This document shows positions 1 through 5,778 of a stretch of DNA of 9,228 bases, piece after piece (the stretch's first letter is position 1; each line of letters opens with the position of its first letter). The notes under the pieces are model-generated. The model saw nothing but the letters and a program-made list of their open reading frames with translations. It was not told the DNA's origin and made no database searches. The stretch covers positions 1 to 9,228 of the forward strand of contig CALPIR020000085.1 in assembly GCA_943323675.2 (NCBI GenBank). The letters run 5' to 3'. Source of the stretch: Chitinophaga pinensis. Its GTDB lineage: Bacteria > Bacteroidota > Bacteroidia > UKL13-3. The translations under genes were made by a program, and so were the position numbers.

Positions 1-1
1 A

Positions 2-424
2 GTGGTTTTGGGCAACAATGTAAAGGTTCAAAATAACGTTTCTATTTATACAGGTGTAACCTGCGATGATGATGTATTTCTTGGCCCATCATGTGTCTTT
101 ACCAATGTGACCAATCCTCGCAGTGCTGTTAATCGTAGAGGCTCTTATGCCAAAACACATGTGGGTAAAGGTGCATCAATTGGTGCAAATGCAACCATTG
201 TGTGTGGACATGATATTGGAGCCTTTGCTTTTATTGGTGCTGGTGCCGTGGTTACTAAAAATGTTCCTGCCTATGCATTATTGATAGGTAACCCTGCCCG
301 ACAATTGGGTTGGATGAGTGAATACGGACACCGATTACAATTTGACGCAGACGGAAAAGCCACTTGCCCTGAAAGCGGGCAGGTGTATGAAATGAGGAAT
401 AATTTAGTTACACGTATAGCATAA
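2..424 (+). CDS. wbpD: WbpD/WlbB-like UDP-sugar N-acetyltransferase (3' part, 5' end outside window)
   Basis: Left-handed beta-helix (hexapeptide repeat) acetyltransferase. The visible 140 residues show repeat turns such as VKVQNNVSIYTGV, KGASIGANATIVCGHDIG and AFIGAGAVVTKNVPAYAL, then the signature VGNPAR-type turn (IGNPARQLGWMSEYG). The stretch FTNVTNPRSAVNRR and the C-terminal CPESGQVYEM match what I recall of Pseudomonas WbpD and Bordetella WlbB, which acetylate the 3-amino group of UDP-2-acetamido-3-amino-2,3-dideoxyglucuronate using acetyl-CoA in the cytoplasm, for O-antigen or related glycan synthesis. By family length (about 190 aa) some 50-60 N-terminal residues lie upstream of the window; the GTG at position 2 is therefore not a true start. 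The gene is convergent with the S24 regulator. Exact sugar specificity is inferred from similarity; another UDP-amino-sugar acetyltransferase of the same fold is possible. Confidence 0.87.
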   Translation: MVLGNNVKVQNNVSIYTGVTCDDDVFLGPSCVFTNVTNPRSAVNRRGSYAKTHVGKGASIGANATIVCGHDIGAFAFIGAGAVVTKNVPAYALLIGNPARQLGWMSEYGHRLQFDADGKATCPESGQVYEMRNNLVTRIA

Positions 425-427
425 AGT

Positions 428-454
428 TTACTTAACGTAATAAACATTAAGTAA
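428..454. terminator. AT-rich inverted repeat between convergent genes, possible weak terminator
   Basis: A perfect 8-bp inverted repeat (TTACTTAA at 428-435, TTAAGTAA at 447-454) with an 11-nt loop starts 3 nt after the acetyltransferase stop, in the 89-nt gap between convergent genes. The stem has only one G-C pair and no T-run follows, so a role as a terminator is only suggested by position. Confidence 0.3.
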
Positions 455-513
455 CTGTTATTTGAGCAACCAGATTAACCGAAAGTATTACAATTACGGA
501 TGTCAATAAAAAT

Positions 514-1284
514 TTAATTCAATTTTATTTTTCGTTTGATGCTTTCCATTTCTACACGCATGCCTTTTAGCATGTTCATGATGCTTTCTAAATTTAGCTC
601 TTCTTCTTTTTTATCAGATACATTTAATGTGCACACAAATTGCCAAACTTCTATCACATCAGATACATGCACATTATAGGGTTCGTAGTTTTTATTGTCG
701 GAATGCAGCTCAAGTTGATCTCCTTTTTTATATACACGTTTGTATACAATACCTTCTTCCTTTGTAATTAATACATAGGTACTACCATTGTTAATATCAC
801 TTATGTTTTCTACAAATTTACTCACTACAAAACTACCACTTTGTAGTGGCGGCATCGAATCACCTTTTATAGGGAATGCCCTATGTTTACCAACAATCTT
901 AAAGGGTAAATTCATGTTTGGTAAATTTTCGAAATACTCTGGATCACTGTAGCCATTTAAATATCCCGCTGAGGCACGTGCAGTTACCACTTCTACCAAA
1001 TCGTTGTTATTGGCATCAACCATAATTGGAAATAAAATACGGTTTTGTCCAACTTTCATTAATGAGGTTGCATCTACCTTACTCAAATCACATTTAATCA
1101 AGGCATCAATCGCTACATGAAACATGGTACTTAAACGGATAAGTATGTCAACTGGAGGGTCAGCCCTTTCTTCTTCATATGATCCGATGCGTGCGCGGGT
1201 GATGTTTAGCTTATCAGCTAATTGTTGCTGACTCCATCCTTTTAAAGATCTTAAGTGCTTGATATTGTTTGATATTTTGTTCAT
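514..1284 (-). CDS. XRE-family regulator with LexA-like S24 self-cleavage domain (probable repressor of the polymerase cassette)
   Basis: 256-aa transcriptional regulator. Residues 1-65 form an XRE/Cro-CI helix-turn-helix (KGWSQQQLADKLNITRARIGSYEEER). Residues about 100-220 are an S24 peptidase-like domain: a candidate Ala106-Gly107 cleavage bond (RASAGYL), the nucleophile Ser143 in KGDSMPP, and the general-base Lys182 in VYKRVY. In LexA, CI and UmuD-type proteins this dyad drives RecA-stimulated self-cleavage, which inactivates the repressor after DNA damage. The last 35 residues are charged and helical, possibly a coiled coil. The ATG is at 1284; no Shine-Dalgarno is seen, as usual for Bacteroidota. 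It is divergent from dinB across 194 nt containing TTAGTA/TACTAA sites, which suggests that it represses itself and the dinB-dnaE pair. This regulatory role is inference; domain assignment and catalytic residues are seen directly. A phage-derived origin is possible, but no other phage genes are present. Confidence 0.9.
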   Translation of the reverse strand: MNKISNNIKHLRSLKGWSQQQLADKLNITRARIGSYEEERADPPVDILIRLSTMFHVAIDALIKCDLSKVDATSLMKVGQNRILFPIMVDANNNDLVEVVTARASAGYLNGYSDPEYFENLPNMNLPFKIVGKHRAFPIKGDSMPPLQSGSFVVSKFVENISDINNGSTYVLITKEEGIVYKRVYKKGDQLELHSDNKNYEPYNVHVSDVIEVWQFVCTLNVSDKKEEELNLESIMNMLKGMRVEMESIKRKIKLN

Positions 1285-1294
1285 GCTAAAATTA

Positions 1295-1312
1295 TTAGTA
1301 CAATAATACTAA
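1295..1312. promoter_or_regulatory. Candidate operator: TTAGTA-N6-TACTAA dyad upstream of the S24 regulator
   Basis: Perfect 6-bp inverted repeat TTAGTA (1295-1300) and TACTAA (1307-1312) separated by 6 nt, 10 nt upstream of the regulator start codon. It lies downstream of the proposed regulator promoter, where a bound dimer could block transcription. Spacing and symmetry suit a dimeric XRE repressor. The TACTAA arm is also part of a 12-bp sequence repeated next to dinB. Binding is inferred. Confidence 0.5.
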
Positions 1313-1329
1313 AATAATTGGTAAACTTG

Positions 1330-1358
1330 CAAACGTATTTTTTGATTGATTACACAAA
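1330..1358 (-). promoter_or_regulatory. Bacteroidota-type promoter for the S24 regulator
   Basis: On the minus strand, TTTG (1358-1355) is followed after 17 nt by TACGTTTG (1337-1330). This fits the published Bacteroidota -33 TTTG / -7 TAnnTTTG promoter with no mismatch. The start of transcription would fall near 1323-1325, giving a leader of about 40 nt that contains the TTAGTA/TACTAA dyad. Confidence 0.55.
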
Positions 1359-1368
1359 GTTGGTTTTG
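1341..1368 (+). promoter_or_regulatory. Candidate promoter for dinB-dnaE
   Basis: TTTG (1341-1344) is followed after 16 nt by TGGTTTTG (1361-1368), which differs from TAnnTTTG at one position. It overlaps the minus-strand promoter, so the two would compete or be co-regulated. A small dyad, ACAAAG (1354-1359) and CTTTGT (1370-1375), overlaps both. The spacing is one short of the usual range, so this is a tentative call; no better plus-strand match was found between the two genes. Confidence 0.3.
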
Positions 1369-1398
1369 CCTTTGTAGGCCATGGCTTGCAGGTAAAAA

Positions 1399-1451
1399 AG
1401 GTTGATTGGTGTGGTTAGTTTTTTTTAGTGACAAAGCATACCAATCGGCCT
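1399..1451 (+). promoter_or_regulatory. 15-bp hairpin in the presumed dinB leader
   Basis: Positions 1399-1413 (AGGTTGATTGGTGTG) pair with 1437-1451 (CATACCAATCGGCCT): 15 pairs without a bulge, of which three are G-U (1402-1448, 1403-1447, 1411-1439), around a 23-nt loop. The G-U pairs are allowed only in plus-strand RNA; the minus-strand transcript would have A-C mismatches. This points to an RNA structure in the leader of dinB, 27 nt before its ATG. Two TTAGT half-sites lie in the loop. No T-run follows the 3' arm, so it is not a standard terminator. Function unknown. Confidence 0.5.
1415..1429 (+). repeat. Two tandem TTAGT half-sites, 10 bp apart
   Basis: TTAGT occurs at 1415-1419 and again at 1425-1429, one helical turn apart, separated by a run of T. 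The motif matches the half-site of the proposed regulator operator. The A/T-rich spacer makes chance occurrence possible. Confidence 0.35.
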
Positions 1452-1463
1452 CAAACAACTTAT

Positions 1464-1475
1464 TAATACTAAAAT
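1464..1475 (+). promoter_or_regulatory. Second copy of the 12-bp repeat TAATACTAAAAT, just before dinB
   Basis: TAATACTAAAAT at 1464-1475 is identical to 1304-1315. The first copy lies 19 nt upstream of the regulator start, this one ends 3 nt before the dinB ATG. Both contain the TACTAA half-site; here the opposite arm is TTATTA (1460-1465), an imperfect match with a different spacing. A repressor bound here would overlap the dinB translation start region. Operator function is inferred. Confidence 0.45.
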
Positions 1476-1478
1476 CAC

Positions 1479-2627
1479 ATGGCAAGAAACATTGTACATA
1501 TTGATCTGGACTCGTTTTTTGTTTCGGTTGAGCGTTTAATAAATCCTAAACTTATTGGTAAACCTGTTTTAGTTGGAGGTACTAGTGATAGAGGAGTTGT
1601 GGCATCATGCAGTTACGAAGCACGTACTTTCGGTATACATTCGGCTATGCCCATGAAACAAGCCAAGCAATTATGCCCTGAAGCAATTGTGGTTCGTGGC
1701 GATTCGGGTGAGTATAGTAAATACTCCAATATCATCACTGATATTGTAAAAGAAACGGTTCCGTTATACGAAAAAACATCTATTGATGAGTTTTATATGG
1801 ACTTAACTGGAATGGATAAGTTTTTTGGTTGTTATAAACTAGCTACAGAACTACGTCAACGGATTATGAGCGAAACAAATTTACCCATTTCGTTTGCCAT
1901 GTCGGCTAATAAAACGGTATCTAAAGTAGGAACTGGCGAGGCAAAACCAAACGGACAAAAACATATTATTCAGGGAACAGAAAAAGAGTTTTTAGCGCCA
2001 TTATCTATCAAAAAAATTCCTATGGTTGGCGATAAAACATATCAGCTTTTACGAGGTATGGGAGTGGTGTGGATTAGAACATTACAGGAAATGCCATTGG
2101 AGTTGATGCAACAAGTTTTAGGAGATAATGGTTCTGTAATTTGGCGCAAAGCTCAAGGTATTGACAACAGCCCAGTTGAACCATACTCTGAAAGGAAATC
2201 AATTGGTACCGAACGTACTTTTGAGCAAGATACCATTGATGTAAAAATGTTAAGAGGGTTATTAATTGGCATGACCGAAAAATTAACTTTTCAGTTGCGC
2301 TCTGAACAAAAGTTAACAGCTTGTGTTTCGGTTAAAATTAGGTATTCCGACTTTAATACATACACCATGCAAGCACGTATTCCATATACATCTATGGATC
2401 ATATTTTAATTGAAAAAGTAAAAGAGTTGTTTGATAAACTTTATCAAAAACGTATGCTGATTCGGCTTGTTGGTATTAGGTTTAGCCATTTGGTACATGG
2501 TGGTCATCAATACAATTTGTTTGATCAAACACCTGAGCAGGTTCAATTGTATTTAGCAATGGATAAAATACGTAAACGATTTGGGGATGATGCAGTGGCT
2601 CGTGCTGTGGGTACGCATTTAAAATGA
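1479..2627 (+). CDS. dinB: Y-family DNA polymerase (DNA polymerase IV / DinB type)
   Basis: 382-aa error-prone translesion polymerase. The catalytic carboxylates are all present: Asp9 in HIDLDSFF, and Asp103 and Glu104 in SIDEFYMDLTG. Phe14, the second of the FF pair, sits at the steric-gate position that excludes ribonucleotides. The fingers/palm motif SCSYEARTFGIHSAMPMKQA (43-62) is typical, the thumb HhH region spans about 175-230 and the little-finger domain about 240-340. A beta-clamp-binding pentamer QYNLF is at 344-348, followed by a further 34 residues (YLAMDKIRKRFGDDAVARAVG) rather than being terminal as in E. coli Pol IV. Unlike ImuB, this protein appears catalytically competent. 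The ATG at 1479 begins the standard MxxxIxHxDxD N-terminus. It ends in TGA, 76 nt before dnaE on the same strand; the two are probably co-transcribed. Regulation by the divergent S24 protein is inferred. Confidence 0.95.
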   Translation: MARNIVHIDLDSFFVSVERLINPKLIGKPVLVGGTSDRGVVASCSYEARTFGIHSAMPMKQAKQLCPEAIVVRGDSGEYSKYSNIITDIVKETVPLYEKTSIDEFYMDLTGMDKFFGCYKLATELRQRIMSETNLPISFAMSANKTVSKVGTGEAKPNGQKHIIQGTEKEFLAPLSIKKIPMVGDKTYQLLRGMGVVWIRTLQEMPLELMQQVLGDNGSVIWRKAQGIDNSPVEPYSERKSIGTERTFEQDTIDVKMLRGLLIGMTEKLTFQLRSEQKLTACVSVKIRYSDFNTYTMQARIPYTSMDHILIEKVKELFDKLYQKRMLIRLVGIRFSHLVHGGHQYNLFDQTPEQVQLYLAMDKIRKRFGDDAVARAVGTHLK

Positions 2628-2703
2628 GTAATTTTAATTCGTTTAATGGTAAAGAAATAAAATAATCATAAGGTTTAAAAATCTTTTCATCAACATCGCG
2701 CAA

Positions 2704-5700
2704 ATGCTGCTTAACTGTCACACGTATTATAGTTTTGGTTACGGAACGTATGCCATTAAAGAATTGTTGGCCGCTTTGTATAACAATGGTTACAGGGTGT
2801 TTGCATTAACAGATATTAACAACACATCTGCTGTTTTAGAAACATTGAGGTTAACCCAAGATAAACCGCTAAAAGCTGTTGTTGGTATTGATTTTAGAAA
2901 TGGTATACAGCAAAAATATGTTGGGTTGGCGCAAAATAATACAGGGTTTAAAGAGCTAAATGAACACCTTAGTAAACACTTACATGCGCAACAACCTTTT
3001 GATAGTAAAGCCCCAACGTTTAGTCAAGCATTTGTAATTTATCCGTTTTCATCTTACAAGGGGTGGACTTTAAAAGATAATGAGTTTATTGGTGTTTGTC
3101 TTGCCGATTTAAAACAGTTGTCATTATCCCCATATCAAAAGCTTCATAATAAATTAGTTGTGTTGCATCAGGTTACTTTTGCCAATAAAATTCAGTTTAA
3201 TACACACCGTTTATTACGAGCCATCGACACCAATAATTTATTGAGCAAACTTCCCATATCCGAGCAAGCTACAGGCAATGAAATATTGCTATCGCGTGAT
3301 GAGTTGTTAGCTGCTTACGCTGATTATCCAAACATCATACAAAATACAGATAATATTTTAGAACAATGCTTTGTACAATTTGATTTTGGTAAACTGAAAA
3401 ATAAAAACAAGCGCTTTTACACCGACAGTACGGAAAATGATATGGCTTTATTACTAAGCGAATGCAATAAAGGACTGTCTTATAGATATACAGATGAGGA
3501 TGAAAAAAAAATAGCGTACCAACGCATGGAAAAAGAGTTGGCAGTGATTGAAAAAATGAACTTTGCCTCTTACTTTTTAATTAATTGGGACATCGTAAAC
3601 TATGCGCGCAGTAAGCAGTATTATCATGTTGGTAGGGGCAGTGGAGCCAATAGTTTGGTGGCTTATTTAATTGGTATTACCGATGTTGATCCGTTAGAGT
3701 TGGATTTATATTTTGAACGTTTTATAAACGAACACCGAAGCAATGCTCCGGATTTTGATATTGATTTTTCTTGGCGAGATAGGGATGATATCACGCGTTA
3801 CATTTTTGAACGGTTTGGCCAAAATGGTTGTGCTGCATTATTAGGTACATACAGCACATATCAAAAAGATGCAGTGATACAAGAATTAGGGAAAGTATTC
3901 GGGTTTCCACCAAATGAAATTCAACAACTTAAAAAAATTGCACCACAATATGCCAATATAAAAAAGTACGATAAAAGTAACTTTACCGAAGTGCTATTTT
4001 ATTATGCGCAACATTTAGCAAGCCTACCAAGTCATTTAAGTATTCATGCCAGTGGTATTTTAATTTCGGAAGAGCCTATTACTTTCTACTCCGCCACTAA
4101 TTTGCCACCGAAAGGTTACCCAACTACTCAATTTAGTATGATAGAGGCTGAAGATATTGGGCTATTTAAATTTGATATTTTAAGTCAGCGAGGTTTAGGT
4201 AAAATTAAAGATGCTTTGGTTATTATCAAACAAAACCAAGGTGTTGATATCGATATACACGAAACGAGGAAATTTAAGCAAGATGAAAAAGTAAAAGTGC
4301 TTTTACGCGAAGCGAAGGCCATTGGCTGTTTTTATGTTGAATCGCCTGGAATGCGCATGTTACTTGCGAAATTACGCGCTGATGATTATTTACGATTGGT
4401 TGCAGCAAGTTCTATTATTCGTCCTGGTGTTTCGCAAAGTGGTATGATGAGAGAGTATATTAATCGTTTTAGAAATGAAAAGTTACGCGAGCAAGCACGT
4501 GCTAAATTACCTCAGTTGTATGATATTTTAGCTGAAACTTATGGTGTAATGGTATACCAAGAAGATGTAATAAAAGTGGCACATCAGTTTGCCGGATTAA
4601 CCTTGGCCGAAGCTGATTATTTAAGGCGTGGCATGAGTTGGAAGTTTAAAAAGCGTAATGAGTTTGCTTTAGTTCGTGATAAGTTTTTTACCAACTGCGA
4701 ACAACGTGGTTATGAAATAAAGGTGGTTACAGAAATTTGGACTCAAATTGAAAGTTTTGCCAACTTCGCCTTTGCCAAAGGCCATTCGGCAAGTTATGCC
4801 GTAGAAAGTTATCAGTCTCTTTATCTAAAAGCATATTACCCTTTAGAGTATATGGTGGCTACGATAAACAATGGTGGTGGTTTTTATAGAACTGAGTTAT
4901 ATGTACACGAGGCTAGAATGCATGGGGCTAATATTCATGCGCCATGTATAAATAATAGCAGTTATTTGTCTGCTATTAAAGGTAATAATATTTATTTAGG
5001 ATTGGGATTGATTGCTGAATTAACCCAATATACACAAATACAAATACTTAAAGAAAGAAATGACCATGGAGTATTTTTAAGTATGGAAGACTTTACAGCC
5101 CGTGTATCTTTATCAATTGAGCAGATGCGATTGTTAATTAGGGCTGGTGCATTCAGTTTTACTAAAAAAAACAAAAAAGAATTACTTTGGCAAGCCCATG
5201 CACTTATTCATCCGATTAAAAACAACGAAAATAATAATCAGTTATTTAAGCAAGCCCAAAAGTTGTTTAAGTTGCCCAATTTGTCAGGTTCGTTAATTGA
5301 CGATGCTTTTGATGAAATAGAGTTGCTGGGCTTTTCATTAAGTTCACCATTTTTGTTATTACGCGATAAAATACCATCAACAACAAAAGCTAAAGAACTT
5401 AAAAACTACATTAACCAAGATGTAAGCATTGTTGGGTATTTGGTAAACACCAAACGCACACAAACCCACAAAGGAGAACTTATGTATTTTGGAACTTTTA
5501 TTGATACGGATGGACATTGGATTGATACAGTACATTTTCCGGAAATTGCTCGTGCTTATCCATTTATTGGTGGCGGTTGTTATTTCATAAAGGGTAAGGT
5601 AACTGTGGAGTATGACTTTTTAACCATAGAAGTTTCATTGCTTAAGCGACTTGCTATTATTGATAGGGAGGATATGCGCGAGGATGTAAAATTGGCTGAA

Positions 5701-5709
5701 TTAAACTGA
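2704..5709 (+). CDS. dnaE: Second, short DNA polymerase III alpha subunit (DnaE paralog, mutagenesis-cassette type)
   Basis: 1001-aa C-family DNA polymerase, shorter than E. coli DnaE (1160 aa). An N-terminal PHP domain (1 to about 230) is degenerate: the usual HxH motif reads NCH (4-6) and TDH reads TDI (36-38), so PHP proofreading or metal binding is unlikely. The palm is intact: GRGSGANS (310-317), APDFDIDF with Asp352 and Asp354, and Asp491 in FKFDILSQRGLG, corresponding to E. coli Asp401, Asp403 and Asp555. FAKGHSASYA (690-699) is another family hallmark. An HhH region (about 764-818) and an OB fold (about 905-978) follow. Candidate clamp-binding sequences NNQLF (844-848) or QAQKLF (850-855) lie just before ELLGFSL, where E. 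coli DnaE has QADMF. The C-terminal tau-binding domain is absent. The ATG at 2704 gives the MxLNCHTYYS start I know from Bacteroidota homologs. Position after dinB suggests a damage-tolerance role like DnaE2/ImuC rather than the main replicase; that is inference. Confidence 0.92.
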   Translation: MLLNCHTYYSFGYGTYAIKELLAALYNNGYRVFALTDINNTSAVLETLRLTQDKPLKAVVGIDFRNGIQQKYVGLAQNNTGFKELNEHLSKHLHAQQPFDSKAPTFSQAFVIYPFSSYKGWTLKDNEFIGVCLADLKQLSLSPYQKLHNKLVVLHQVTFANKIQFNTHRLLRAIDTNNLLSKLPISEQATGNEILLSRDELLAAYADYPNIIQNTDNILEQCFVQFDFGKLKNKNKRFYTDSTENDMALLLSECNKGLSYRYTDEDEKKIAYQRMEKELAVIEKMNFASYFLINWDIVNYARSKQYYHVGRGSGANSLVAYLIGITDVDPLELDLYFERFINEHRSNAPDFDIDFSWRDRDDITRYIFERFGQNGCAALLGTYSTYQKDAVIQELGKVFGFPPNEIQQLKKIAPQYANIKKYDKSNFTEVLFYYAQHLASLPSHLSIHASGILISEEPITFYSATNLPPKGYPTTQFSMIEAEDIGLFKFDILSQRGLGKIKDALVIIKQNQGVDIDIHETRKFKQDEKVKVLLREAKAIGCFYVESPGMRMLLAKLRADDYLRLVAASSIIRPGVSQSGMMREYINRFRNEKLREQARAKLPQLYDILAETYGVMVYQEDVIKVAHQFAGLTLAEADYLRRGMSWKFKKRNEFALVRDKFFTNCEQRGYEIKVVTEIWTQIESFANFAFAKGHSASYAVESYQSLYLKAYYPLEYMVATINNGGGFYRTELYVHEARMHGANIHAPCINNSSYLSAIKGNNIYLGLGLIAELTQYTQIQILKERNDHGVFLSMEDFTARVSLSIEQMRLLIRAGAFSFTKKNKKELLWQAHALIHPIKNNENNNQLFKQAQKLFKLPNLSGSLIDDAFDEIELLGFSLSSPFLLLRDKIPSTTKAKELKNYINQDVSIVGYLVNTKRTQTHKGELMYFGTFIDTDGHWIDTVHFPEIARAYPFIGGGCYFIKGKVTVEYDFLTIEVSLLKRLAIIDREDMREDVKLAELN

Positions 5710-5747
5710 GTTGTATGATATACATCAACCATAATAATAAAGATAAT

Positions 5748-5755
5748 TATATTTG
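5748..5755 (+). promoter_or_regulatory. -7 element (TATATTTG) upstream of the DUF2130 gene
   Basis: A perfect TAnnTTTG match lies 23 nt before the ATG at 5779, in the 69-nt gap after dnaE. No TTTG was found at the expected distance upstream, so this is half a promoter. It suggests the DUF2130 gene may be transcribed independently of dinB-dnaE. Confidence 0.35.
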
Positions 5756-5778
5756 ATTTCGAAAAGTTGAAGAATAAT

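Noticed and set aside
1378..1385. Perfect palindrome GCCATGGC in the divergent control region
   Set aside because: It is only 8 bp, with no second copy and no relation to the TTAGT sites; it is not enough to call an operator.
2482..2721. Minus-strand open frame of 79 codons across the end of dinB
   Set aside because: It is antisense to conserved dinB coding sequence, and the encoded peptide resembles no family I know.
514..5709. Prophage or integrated element carrying the S24 regulator
   Set aside because: No integrase, phage structural genes, tRNA or direct-repeat attachment sites were seen, and base composition looks like that of the neighbouring genes.
5767..5778. TTG start four codons upstream of the DUF2130 ATG
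   Set aside because: The ATG at 5779 is a stronger start codon and lies at a better distance from the -7 element; no family-conserved residues occur in the four extra codons.
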